Below, piece by piece: positions 7,497 through 15,193 of a stretch of 20,988 nt of DNA. Every line of letters begins with the position of its first letter. Within the stretch, counting starts at the first letter, position 1. The notes below the pieces were generated by a model, which searched no databases, was not told the origin of the DNA, and worked only from the letters and a program-made list of their open reading frames with translations. A program made the translations under genes and the position numbers. Origin of the DNA: Caryophanales bacterium UBA1624 (lineage in GTDB: Bacteria > Bacillota_I > Bacilli_A > RFN20 > CAG-826); contig DCMK01000009.1 of assembly GCA_002321395.1 (NCBI GenBank), positions 1-20,988 of the forward strand, written 5' to 3'.

Positions 7497-7719
7497 ATCC
7501 TGTCAAATGGAAGGATGTAAAAGAATCTTTTACATTTTTGTAAACCTTGTGCATATGTTGTTGAGTAAGTGCAGATAAAACCTGAAAGCCGCGTTGCGAT
7601 CGGATGTTTTTGGCTAAAACCCTCTGCTTTTCGCTTCTTTTGCCTCGACATGGACGCCAAAGAATGGCGTTCGATGTAAAACAATCTTTTACATTCTGTA
7701 AAACAAAATTTGACAGGAT
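7497..7719. repeat. Nested inverted repeats in an AT-rich non-coding stretch
   Basis: A perfect 12-bp inverted repeat, ATCCTGTCAAAT (7497-7508) and ATTTGACAGGAT (7708-7719), bounds 223 bp. Just inside each end lies a 21-bp palindrome: ATGTAAAAG-AAT-CTTTTACAT at 7515-7535 is perfect apart from its centre, and a version with one mismatched pair lies at 7674-7694. A third stem, ACGCCA/TGGCGT, is at 7654-7670. The end-inward order gives the segment terminal-inverted-repeat symmetry. Open frames here are by-products of the repeats. It could be an operator cluster, a MITE-like element or a remnant of a replicon. Confidence 0.75.
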
Positions 7720-7815
7720 TTGACATAAAAAACGGAAAAACATCGATGGGGACTAGATTTCCAAAAATCAAATTGTAAAACCTTATGTCAAATAAAGTTT
7801 TACATATTGGCAAAC
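7720..7815. repeat. Further TGTCAAA / TGTAAAA words
   Basis: The same short words continue beyond the inverted repeat: TTTGACA at 7719-7725, TGTAAAA at 7774-7780, TGTCAAA at 7786-7792 and TTTTACA at 7798-7804. Nothing else is recognisable before the GH94 terminator. Confidence 0.6.
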
Positions 7816-7842
7816 AAAAAAGCATCCGTGCGAAGCGGATGC
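7816..7842 (-). terminator. Intrinsic terminator of the SBP-GH94 operon
   Basis: On the minus strand GCATCCG (7842-7836) pairs with CGGATGC (7828-7822) around a seven-base loop, followed by six Ts (7821-7816). It begins eight bases past the GH94 stop. Confidence 0.9.
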
Positions 7843-7849
7843 CATCTTT

Positions 7850-10327
7850 TCAGTCGATGATTTCGATGAGTGAGAAGGAAGGGGCGTCCAAACGGAAGCC
7901 CAAGATCCCCGCGGGATTCGGCATTAGATCCTGGGGCTGCCCGTCCACGAGGATGGAACGTTTCCCTTTGCCTTGGTTTTGGTAATGGATGCGAACCGGG
8001 CGTCCCTGGAAGGAGAGCCTCATGGCGGCTTCTTTAGACGGGAAGAAACGGCTTGGGTAGAAGGATACCTGCCCATCCGGAGAGGGGCGGAAGCCGAACA
8101 GATCCTTGACCAAAAGCTTCAATAAGGTGTTCGAGGATCCCGTGTACCAATCGTTCATGGATTCCCCGTCCACTTGGATGGAAGGCTCATGGATGTAGGA
8201 GTTGGGCATGACGAAGGGGGTGGTGGAGACGAATTCATGGTTGAGGGGGAGAAGTTTTTCCAATTGGGCGAAGGCCGCTTCCGGCTCATTGAGCTCGAAC
8301 AAAGAAGAGACCCCAAACATGGACGCGTGGATGTAGACCGAGCCGTTCTCCGCGGTCCCGATGGGGAGGTTGACGATCCTTCCGACCTTATGCGCTTCCG
8401 GGCCGAAGCCGGGGGAGAAAGTCAAAAGCCCGTAACGGGAATCGAGCTTCTTATAGGCGGAGAGAATGGACGACTTGATTTCCTCTTCCCCTTGGTAAAG
8501 CCCCCCGATCACGTAGTAGGCGGGGGAAGCCACTCCGACTCTGCTTTTCCCATCGACGTCGGAGAAGGAGCCGACCCGGAAGGAGTCGTTTTCTCCATAT
8601 CCATGGATGATCCGAAGCTCCCCGCCTTTGGATTCGATAAGCGTCTTTTTCGCATCGAGGATGAGCTTTTCGCGGATTCTCAGCAAGCTTTGCGCATATT
8701 CCCCTTCCCCTTTCGCGGAGGCGATTCGGCTCATCTCCAAAAGGTTTTTGACGAGATGGAACGTCGCCATCGCGGAGACTCCGTTGCCGAAGGGGCGAGA
8801 AGGATCGCTGCTGGTCCCGAGCCCATCGACCGCGTCGTTCCAGTCCCCATAAAGAATATGGAGGCATCCGGAGTCGGAATCGAGGTTGGAGAGCAGATAG
8901 GAGGTCGCCCGTTTGAGGTGATCGTAAAGGGTGGAGGTCTCCTCGGTTTTGTGGGCCTTGTTCCCTCCGATGGGGAGATAGAAGGTTTCCTCTTCCTCCA
9001 AAATCGAGGCATCCCCGGTAAAGCTGAGGTAGCTGTAGAGCATCGAGATGACCCATTGCCCTTGGTCGATGAAGGCGCGGTCGTCGATGCGGGGGTCTTC
9101 GTTGCCGCTGGGGAGGGAATATTGACGGGGGAACCTCCCGTTTTGGTATTCGAAATCGAAGAGCTCTTTGATTTTGGCCCGGCAGTGGATGGGGTCGTAG
9201 ATCAAAGCCCCCTCGATCATCTGGGCCACGTCGCGGACCCCGAGCAAAGATCCGCTGGAATCCTTGGCCAGGGCCCCATAACGGACTTGTTCTTCCAAGA
9301 AGGGCAAAAAGGAATTGAACGAGGCGATTTCCTGCTCCTTTGGCCCCTCTTCCTCGAAGTGGAAGGACAAAGCGGTGGGGGAGAGGAAAACCGAATCGTG
9401 CTCCTTTTGCTTGAATTGGAGCTGGCGTTCCACTTCCTCTTCCGAGAAATCCTCCGCCTGGTTGAGGGTGGAGAAACGGTAATGGAGGGAGAACTCTTCT
9501 TTTCCTTTCAATCGGAAGCGGACGATGTCGGAGGCGATCGCGGTGTCGGAGAAAGAAGTGACGGTCTTATCCTGCTGGAAATGGCCTTGGTCCAAGCAAG
9601 GGGAGATGCCGATGTATTCCTGTTTTCCGTAAGAGAAATCAAGGCGCGAGGTCGTGCTTTCGATTTCCGCTTCCTTCGGCAAGTTCCTTTGCAGGAACCC
9701 TTTGTGGCGGAGGTGGATTTCCCGGCTGATGTCCTCAACGGTTTCGAAGAGGAACCCTTCTTTGGAAGAAACGGACTTTTTGAACCATTTGTTTTCTTCG
9801 CTTTCCCCGCCATGGCAAAGCAAGGGGTTGAAATAGGAGACGAGCTCAAGGTTTTCCTCTTTCCCGCCTTCGTTGCGGCAGAACAAAGAGAAATAAAGGG
9901 CTTTGTCTTTTCCTACGAAGCAGCGGAGCGCGTAGAGGATGGAGTCCTTCCTCACGAAGTACAAAGCGTAATTTGGGGTGAAGAGGCAGCACCGCCCCTC
10001 CCCATCGACGAAGCTCCTTCTCCCCGCTCCGGTCAAGGAGACGGGGTCGTAGGACTGCCCTTTTTTGCATCCCCCATAAAAGCAGAGGACGGGCTGTTTG
10101 CCCTCTTCTTTCTTCTCAAAGATATGGAAGGAGGATTCGGCGCTGTAGAGATAGCCGGAGGAGCAAGCCCAAAGCAGAAGCCCGTCTTCCCCGTAGGGAT
10201 AGCGGCAATCGCCCCTCTTCTGCGGGAAGGCCAAGACTTTCTGACCCCCTAAGAAAGCGACCGCCTTTCCCTCTTTTGCGCGTTCCAAAAAAGGAAGGAC
10301 GGCGTCGATTTGCTGTTTCAAAGGCAT
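7850..10327 (-). CDS. GH94-type glycoside phosphorylase (cellobiose/laminaribiose phosphorylase-like)
   Basis: This 825-residue protein has no signal peptide and should act in the cytoplasm, cleaving a beta-glucoside with phosphate to give a sugar 1-phosphate. Residues 1-300 form the N-terminal beta-sandwich region and about 335-740 the (alpha/alpha)6 barrel. Landmarks are GVRDVAQ (363-369), YGDWNDAVDG with the DWND at 495-498 carrying the presumed proton-donor Asp, AENGSVYIHA (659-668), and a DWYTGSSNTLLK stretch (726-737) like the phosphate-side motif of the family. Length suits GH94 di/oligosaccharide phosphorylases and is short for GH149, GH161 or sophoro-oligosaccharide enzymes. One base separates its ATG from the stop of the solute-binding protein, so the two are co-transcribed. 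With the GH16 neighbour, a cello- or laminari-oligosaccharide substrate is likely; the exact linkage is open. Confidence 0.88.
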   Translation of the reverse strand: MPLKQQIDAVLPFLERAKEGKAVAFLGGQKVLAFPQKRGDCRYPYGEDGLLLWACSSGYLYSAESSFHIFEKKEEGKQPVLCFYGGCKKGQSYDPVSLTGAGRRSFVDGEGRCCLFTPNYALYFVRKDSILYALRCFVGKDKALYFSLFCRNEGGKEENLELVSYFNPLLCHGGESEENKWFKKSVSSKEGFLFETVEDISREIHLRHKGFLQRNLPKEAEIESTTSRLDFSYGKQEYIGISPCLDQGHFQQDKTVTSFSDTAIASDIVRFRLKGKEEFSLHYRFSTLNQAEDFSEEEVERQLQFKQKEHDSVFLSPTALSFHFEEEGPKEQEIASFNSFLPFLEEQVRYGALAKDSSGSLLGVRDVAQMIEGALIYDPIHCRAKIKELFDFEYQNGRFPRQYSLPSGNEDPRIDDRAFIDQGQWVISMLYSYLSFTGDASILEEEETFYLPIGGNKAHKTEETSTLYDHLKRATSYLLSNLDSDSGCLHILYGDWNDAVDGLGTSSDPSRPFGNGVSAMATFHLVKNLLEMSRIASAKGEGEYAQSLLRIREKLILDAKKTLIESKGGELRIIHGYGENDSFRVGSFSDVDGKSRVGVASPAYYVIGGLYQGEEEIKSSILSAYKKLDSRYGLLTFSPGFGPEAHKVGRIVNLPIGTAENGSVYIHASMFGVSSLFELNEPEAAFAQLEKLLPLNHEFVSTTPFVMPNSYIHEPSIQVDGESMNDWYTGSSNTLLKLLVKDLFGFRPSPDGQVSFYPSRFFPSKEAAMRLSFQGRPVRIHYQNQGKGKRSILVDGQPQDLMPNPAGILGFRLDAPSFSLIEIID

Positions 10328-10328
10328 T

Positions 10329-11741
10329 TCATTCGCCCCAGTTCTTCACCCATTCGCCCCAAGATTGGGAAGTGGTGGTTTTGATTTTCTCGAATTCGGA
10401 TTCGACGGTGGAAGAGCTTGAAAGGAGGGAATAGAAGGGACGTAGGGCCGCGCTTCCCCAGATGTCGAGGTTCCCATTGATGTAAAGGGGGCTTGGGGAA
10501 TATTTGGTGAAGCAATCGCCCATGGAGGAGCGCACATTCAAAACCGAATCCATGTAGGCGTCCCCGGAAGAGGTGGGGGTGAAGTTATAGGCCAAGAAAC
10601 CGTGGGCCTTCTCGAAGAAGGTTTGGCAGCCCTGGTTGGAGACGACGAGCTTCAGGAACGATTTGGCGTCTTCTTGGTGGGCGGAGGAGGCGGGGATCGC
10701 CATATATTGGTCGTCGCCGACGACGTAATAGGTATTGGGATAGACCGCCCCCGTGATGGTGGGGGTCTCCATCATGGCGAGTTCCATGGAAGCGGGGAGG
10801 GTATGGTCTTTGGTGTTGTAGTTGAGCATCTCATTGTAGATCCAGTCGCAGTCCATCATCATGACCGCCTTTCCGTTGAGGAAATCTTGCTGAGCGGCGT
10901 CGTTGGACTTGGACAAAGAGCCATCCACGTAGTTGCTGGAATCGCCGAAGATCTGATACCAGGTCTCGGTGGCTTGCTTGAGTTTGGAATAGGCCCCGTC
11001 GGTTTTGGTGTAGTCAAAAGCTTCCGCGGAGGAGTATTCCAAGAAAGAAGAGATCGCTTCCTTCCCGGCGAGCTGCCCCCACCAGGAAAGGACCGTGTAA
11101 TCGAAGTAGTCGGTGTTGGCCCCGGTGTAGACGAAGGGCTTCACCAAGTTGACCCCGGAGGTGAGCTTGGCGGCTTTGATGTCGGAGACCAACTGCAGAA
11201 GCTCGGCGGTGGTGCTGGGGACTTTGTTCTCCCACCCTTTCACTTGGCGGAGCAATTTGGCGTTATAGTAGATGCCCCCGATGCCCCGGGTCCAGGGAAG
11301 GTGGTAGGTATGCTCCTGCCCATCGTTGCCGGTTTGCTTCAAAGAGGAAGCGAATTCGGCGTTGACGCGATCTTTGACTTTGGCCCCGTCGACTTCTTCT
11401 TCCATCAGGTCGTCCAAAGGGGCGAATTTGCCGCTTCCGGCGTAGGTGAGCCAGTTCTTGCCGACGGAGATGTAGACGTCATCGGAGTTGTTTTTGGAAG
11501 CCAGGTGCTTGCTGATGAGGGTGGAGGCTTGGGCGTTGGCGTCCAATTCGATCCTCTTCCCCGGGTTTTGCTCTTCCCAAATCCCCGCTAAGTCCTCAAT
11601 CCATTCTTTGCCGTAGCCTTTGTTCAGGCAGACGATCCGAAGGACGTCGCTGTCCCCGCCGCCGGATTGGCTGCATCCGGCCATTCCGGAAAGCAATAGC
11701 CCCGCCAATGCGGCCGCGATGATCGTGGTTTTTCTTTTCAT
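10329..11741 (-). CDS. Sugar ABC transporter solute-binding lipoprotein
   Basis: The 470-residue protein is a family 1 (MalE/UgpB-type) extracellular solute-binding protein. It has a positively charged MKRK start, a hydrophobic segment, and a lipobox MAGC placing the lipidated Cys at residue 23, followed by a Ser/Gly linker. After that, VLRIVCLNKGYGKEWIEDLAGIWEEQNPG is read over the usual first strand and helix. The ATG at 11741 is chosen because GGGAGGT ends six bases upstream; the in-frame ATG at 11756 overlaps that SD. It heads the minus-strand operon with GH94 and is divergent from the GH16-permease operon, which holds its probable permeases and ATPase. It would capture oligosaccharides at the membrane surface; beta-gluco-oligosaccharides are inferred from context only. 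Confidence 0.92.
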   Translation of the reverse strand: MKRKTTIIAAALAGLLLSGMAGCSQSGGGDSDVLRIVCLNKGYGKEWIEDLAGIWEEQNPGKRIELDANAQASTLISKHLASKNNSDDVYISVGKNWLTYAGSGKFAPLDDLMEEEVDGAKVKDRVNAEFASSLKQTGNDGQEHTYHLPWTRGIGGIYYNAKLLRQVKGWENKVPSTTAELLQLVSDIKAAKLTSGVNLVKPFVYTGANTDYFDYTVLSWWGQLAGKEAISSFLEYSSAEAFDYTKTDGAYSKLKQATETWYQIFGDSSNYVDGSLSKSNDAAQQDFLNGKAVMMMDCDWIYNEMLNYNTKDHTLPASMELAMMETPTITGAVYPNTYYVVGDDQYMAIPASSAHQEDAKSFLKLVVSNQGCQTFFEKAHGFLAYNFTPTSSGDAYMDSVLNVRSSMGDCFTKYSPSPLYINGNLDIWGSAALRPFYSLLSSSSTVESEFEKIKTTTSQSWGEWVKNWGE

Positions 11742-11758
11742 AAAGCTACCTCCCATTT

Positions 11759-11773
11759 ACTAACTTCGTGAAA
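11759..11773 (-). promoter_or_regulatory. Third copy of the TTTCAC operator, in the SBP leader
   Basis: On the minus strand TTTCAC-GAA-GTTAGT shares 12 of 15 bases with the nagB core; the left half and centre are identical and the right half is degenerate. It lies 17 bases before the SBP ATG and roughly +15 to +30 from the predicted transcription start, where a bound protein would act as a roadblock. Confidence 0.5.
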
Positions 11774-11794
11774 AAACGCGTTGTTTTGTTCTTT

Positions 11795-11800
11795 ATTATA
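11795..11800 (-). promoter_or_regulatory. -10 box of the SBP-GH94 operon
   Basis: A perfect TATAAT on the minus strand lies 53 bases upstream of the SBP ATG. The region where a -35 should lie is just T-rich, so only the -10 is clear. Confidence 0.55.
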
Positions 11801-11871
11801 AGAATAAGCGGAGAAAAAAATAGCGGAAAATTCAAAAACAAAACCTATTTTTAAACTTTAAGAAAAATGGC

Positions 11872-11899
11872 TTGTTAGCGCTTCCAGTTGCGTTACAAT
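11872..11899 (+). promoter_or_regulatory. Promoter of the GH16-ABC-ROK operon
   Basis: TTGTTA (11872-11877), a 16-base spacer and TACAAT (11894-11899) form a good sigma-A type promoter. The start codon at 11910 lies ten bases past the -10, so the leader would be about four bases and could not hold an SD. Confidence 0.65.
11873..11886 (+). promoter_or_regulatory. cre-like site inside the GH16 promoter
   Basis: TGTTAGCGCTTCCA matches the CcpA consensus TGWAANCGNTNWCA at 12 of 14 positions and contains the central AGCGCT. It overlaps the -35 and most of the spacer, so binding would repress initiation. A LacI-family operator is an equal alternative. Confidence 0.5.
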
Positions 11900-11909
11900 A
11901 TTTTAACCT

Positions 11910-13355
11910 ATGAAGATGAAATCACGCATGAAAACCCGATTCGCCGTCCTGCTTTGCCTTTCCGCTTCTTTGTTTTGCCTGCCCTCCTGCGGCCAAGGGG
12001 AAGCCAAAGGAAGCTCCGAGGGGTTGTCCATTGACGAAAGCCTCGCCTCCGGGGACGATTTGCCCTTGAGCTTTGGGGCGAAGTTCGATGACGAGAACGC
12101 CGTTTTCGACGATTTTACCGGCGGGGTCGATTCGGAGCTTTGGACCATTGGGGACGGGGCTTGGGGATCGGGCAACGGGGGAGTCGTCCCCGGGAACGTC
12201 TCCTATACCGACGATGGGGTTCTGATCCTGCGCGGGAACGGGCTTTATTACGCCAAAGACGAAATCTCTGGGGTGGGCACGCTGAAAGATGGGCGCAACA
12301 CGGGGGCCGCATTGATCTCGAAATTCCGCACCCGTCCGGGACGGTATCAAGTCCGGATGAAAGTCCTGCCGCGTCTTGGCGCTTGCACGGCGTTCTGGAC
12401 TTACGCCAACCAAGCCACCGAATCCGGGGTCAATGATAACCACGAGATCGACATCGAGCTCCCCGGCGGGAAAAGCAGCAGCGTCATTTCCTTCAAGAAC
12501 GTCCTCAACACCAATTACGTTACCGAGCAATACAACATCAGCGAAGACGTCGACGTCTCTTCTTTTAAAGAGGATTCCCCCGTCAGCTTGTCGGATGGGG
12601 AATTCCATACCTTCGGCTTCGATTGGTTCACCGATCCCGCCTGCATCGTCTACTACGTCGATGGGGTGGTCACCGCGGTCAACCGTGAATTCATCCCGGA
12701 TTTGGAGACCCGAATCTGGCTGGGGAACTGGTTCCCCAACAACGCCGGGTTCGTCGGCATGAGCGAATTCGAGACCGACTATATGTACGTGGATTGGGTG
12801 ATGTACCGCCCTTTCATGGATCAGCCTTATACCGAACACGATGCCTCCGTCACCGTCTCCGGGGCTTCTTTGTCGGATTATCCCTCTTCCCCGGTCTCCT
12901 ATCCGAAGGTGGACAAAATCGCCAACGGGGACTTCGAATACCTCTCTTCCCACCCCCAAGATAACTATGGTTGGAAATACGCGATCGTCGGGGAGGCTGA
13001 AGGGGAGAACAATTACGCTCGCGGCGGAACCTATGGCCAGAACTCCTCCTATGGGGCCGAGATCTCTGGGCTTGGGTATTTGGAGCAGACCGTCGATTCG
13101 GTTTACGATGGATTCGTCCATGAGCTTTGTTTCGACGCGAAGGGGCAAGGCGGATACGCCGAAGTCGCTTTCCTGGGCTCGTATGAGGCCGATGAAATCC
13201 AGACGGTCCGCATCGATTTGGATTCCGCTTCCTGGAAGAGCTACCAAGAAACTTTGACCGCGCCCGAGGGGACTTATTCCCTGCGCCTTCGCTTCTTTGG
13301 GAACGGGAACGCCATCGACGTCGACAACGTAAGCCTGACGCGGAAGGGGAATTGA
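11910..13355 (+). CDS. GH16 beta-glucanase lipoprotein with C-terminal CBM4/9-like module
   Basis: The 481-residue protein starts with a signal peptide ending in LPSC, giving a probable lipid-anchored Cys27 (Pro at -2 is unusual). Residues about 60-310 form a GH16 beta-jelly roll with the catalytic motif HEIDIE: Glu179 as nucleophile, Asp181 as helper and Glu183 as acid/base. Residues about 330-480 begin IANGDFEY and end AIDVDNVSLT, the outline of a CBM4/9-like jelly roll. EIDIE lacks the extra bulge residue found in many laminarinases (EIDxxE), which favours a lichenase-like 1,3-1,4-beta-glucanase. It would cut beta-glucan at the cell surface and feed the adjacent importer. No SD precedes the ATG at 11910 or the in-frame ATGs at 11916 and 11928, and the promoter lies very close. 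It is the first gene of a six-gene operon. Confidence 0.9.
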   Translation: MKMKSRMKTRFAVLLCLSASLFCLPSCGQGEAKGSSEGLSIDESLASGDDLPLSFGAKFDDENAVFDDFTGGVDSELWTIGDGAWGSGNGGVVPGNVSYTDDGVLILRGNGLYYAKDEISGVGTLKDGRNTGAALISKFRTRPGRYQVRMKVLPRLGACTAFWTYANQATESGVNDNHEIDIELPGGKSSSVISFKNVLNTNYVTEQYNISEDVDVSSFKEDSPVSLSDGEFHTFGFDWFTDPACIVYYVDGVVTAVNREFIPDLETRIWLGNWFPNNAGFVGMSEFETDYMYVDWVMYRPFMDQPYTEHDASVTVSGASLSDYPSSPVSYPKVDKIANGDFEYLSSHPQDNYGWKYAIVGEAEGENNYARGGTYGQNSSYGAEISGLGYLEQTVDSVYDGFVHELCFDAKGQGGYAEVAFLGSYEADEIQTVRIDLDSASWKSYQETLTAPEGTYSLRLRFFGNGNAIDVDNVSLTRKGN

Positions 13356-13356
13356 T

Positions 13357-14286
13357 ATGGAAGAGAGCTTGCCTCATCGCGGAAAGAGGTTCCGCCTCCC
13401 GGGGAAGGCGAAGGACTACATCTTCGTCGCCATTTTGCTCGCCTACCCCGTCCTGCAGTTCGTTTTGACGTGGTCCTTCGTCAACATCAATTCGCTGCTT
13501 CACGCCTTCCAGCGTGGGAATAACCGCACCGGTGCGTATGAGTGGTGCGGGTTCGACCAATTCGCATCCATCTTCCGGAAGCTGTTCCAATCGACCGTCA
13601 CCGTCCCGGGCGTCCCTTGGCTCAACACCTCGCAAGTCATTTTGCTCAATTCGCTGCTCATCGGCTTCATCACCATCTTCGTCTCTTTGCCTTTGGCGGT
13701 CCTCTTCGCTTATTTCCTTTCCAAAAAGATGCCGCTGGCGAATCTTTTCCGGGTGATCTTCTTCCTGCCCAACATCATCCCGATCGTCGCTTTGACCTTC
13801 GCTTTCAAAGCCCCATGGCAATACATCGGCTTGGGCGATCTCTTCGCCAAATGGCCTAGCTCAGAATGGATGGTCATCCTCTACTGCGTCTGGGCGGGGA
13901 TCGGCTATAACGTCATCCTCCTCTCCGGCGCCATCGGCAGGATCCCGAAGGAGCTTTTCGAATCCGCACGCATCGACCACGCGGGCCCGTGGAAGGAATT
14001 GTTCAAAATCGTCATTCCCTGCATTTGGCCGACCATCGTGACCTTGGTGGTCCTCGGAATGACCAATGTATTGACCCTTTATCTGCAGCCTTATTTGCTC
14101 ACGGGGGATTTGGGATATACGGGGACCATCGCCTTGGATATCTTCAATGCGGCGGGCCCCGATGCTGGGCCGGCCCAATATTGCGAAGCCGCCGCGGAGG
14201 GCTTGCTCGCCTCCGTCATCTGGGCGCCCTTGATCCTCTTCACCCGCAAGGTGATGAGCAAGAAATACGAGGACGTGGATTACTGA
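13357..14286 (+). CDS. Sugar ABC transporter permease, MalF/UgpA type
   Basis: This 309-residue membrane protein has about six hydrophobic segments, near residues 21-41, 93-120, 131-150, 171-190, 222-242 and 277-294. The ABC permease EAA loop is ESARIDHAG...IVIP (202-221), between the fourth and fifth segments, where the ATPase docks. Its ATG is one base past the GH16 stop, with AAGGGG in the end of GH16 serving as SD. It forms the translocation pore with the next gene product. The carbohydrate-uptake-1 family is inferred from the EAA sequence and from the MsmK-type ATPase at the end of the operon. Confidence 0.93.
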   Translation: MEESLPHRGKRFRLPGKAKDYIFVAILLAYPVLQFVLTWSFVNINSLLHAFQRGNNRTGAYEWCGFDQFASIFRKLFQSTVTVPGVPWLNTSQVILLNSLLIGFITIFVSLPLAVLFAYFLSKKMPLANLFRVIFFLPNIIPIVALTFAFKAPWQYIGLGDLFAKWPSSEWMVILYCVWAGIGYNVILLSGAIGRIPKELFESARIDHAGPWKELFKIVIPCIWPTIVTLVVLGMTNVLTLYLQPYLLTGDLGYTGTIALDIFNAAGPDAGPAQYCEAAAEGLLASVIWAPLILFTRKVMSKKYEDVDY

Positions 14287-14287
14287 T

Positions 14288-15193
14288 ATGGAAGATTTGA
14301 GTTTTTTGGCGGATGCCCCCGCCCCCAGGCGCCGAAGGAAGAACCTCACCTTCGCTTTGACGAAGTGGTTCGTCTTCGTGCTGTTCCTCGCTTACGCCAT
14401 CAGCCTCCTTTTCCCTTTCTGCTGGATGCTTCTGAACTCCTTCAAATCCGGCAACGATTTCAATGGTTCGGGCGCCGACTTCGCGGCCAACGTCTTCGGG
14501 TGGCCGAGGGAGTTCTACGGGAAGAATTTCATTGAAATCATGACTTTTGAGATCGATGGGGAGACGGTTTGGAGCATGTTCCTCAACTCCATCGTCGTAA
14601 CGACCTTGGGCACGGCCATCAACGTCTTCCTCTCCGCCTGCGCCGCTTATTGCTTGGCCAAATACAAATTCCCAGGATCGAAGCTCATCTACGGATTGGC
14701 TATTTTCTCGATGGTCGTTCCGATCGTGGGCACCCTCCCTTCCCAAGTGGTGATGATGGAGACTTTGGGGATCGACGATTCCCTTTTGGGCATCCTCTTC
14801 CTTTATTCGGGCTGCTTCGGCTTCAACTTCGTCATGCTCTACAGCGCCTTCAAGTCGATTTCCTGGTCCTACGCGGAGGCGGCTTCCATGGATGGGGCCG
14901 GGCGCTTCAAGATCTTCTTCAAAGTCATGCTCCCGATGGCCAAGGGCCCGATTTTGGCTTGCTGCATCCTGCAGGCCATCACGTTGTGGAACGATTACAG
15001 CACCCCTTTCCTTTTCTGGCCGAGCCATCAGACTTTGGCGGTGGGCCTCTATAACATCCAGGAAGCCCAATCGGGCAATCCCCCGGCCATCTTCGCGACC
15101 ATGATCGTCGCCGTGGTCCCGGTGCTTGTCCTCTATGCCTGCTTCCAAAAGAAAATCATCGAAAACACCAACGCGGGAGGTTTGAAAGGATGA
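14288..15193 (+). CDS. Sugar ABC transporter permease, MalG/UgpE type
   Basis: The 301-residue partner permease has a basic N-terminal RRRRK, about six hydrophobic segments starting at residue 27, and a near-consensus EAA loop YAEAASMDGAGRFKIFFKVMLP (split here at 196-216) for contact with the ATPase. The C-terminal NAGGLKG resembles the VAGAVKG-like tail of MalG-type permeases. It starts one base after the previous stop, and its own stop overlaps the next start as ATGA, so production of the two permeases and the lipoprotein is coupled. Confidence 0.93.
   Translation: MEDLSFLADAPAPRRRRKNLTFALTKWFVFVLFLAYAISLLFPFCWMLLNSFKSGNDFNGSGADFAANVFGWPREFYGKNFIEIMTFEIDGETVWSMFLNSIVVTTLGTAINVFLSACAAYCLAKYKFPGSKLIYGLAIFSMVVPIVGTLPSQVVMMETLGIDDSLLGILFLYSGCFGFNFVMLYSAFKSISWSYAEAASMDGAGRFKIFFKVMLPMAKGPILACCILQAITLWNDYSTPFLFWPSHQTLAVGLYNIQEAQSGNPPAIFATMIVAVVPVLVLYACFQKKIIENTNAGGLKG

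Noticed and set aside
7472..7825. 117-codon minus-strand frame in the repeat-rich gap
   Set aside because: Its Cys-Lys-Arg-Phe-Phe-like repeats come directly from the TGTAAAA palindromes; it runs through the GH94 terminator and has no SD.
8174..10252. 692-codon open frame on the plus strand opposite GH94
   Set aside because: It is antisense to a gene with full GH94 motifs, has no SD or domain, and reflects GC-biased codon positions of the real gene.
10602..11591. 329-codon open frame opposite the solute-binding protein
   Set aside because: The Gly/Val/Asp-rich product is typical of an antisense shadow; the minus strand has SD, lipobox and the binding-protein fold.
11922..13247. 441-codon open frame opposite GH16
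   Set aside because: Antisense shadow of the GH16 gene, whose catalytic motif and domains are clear.
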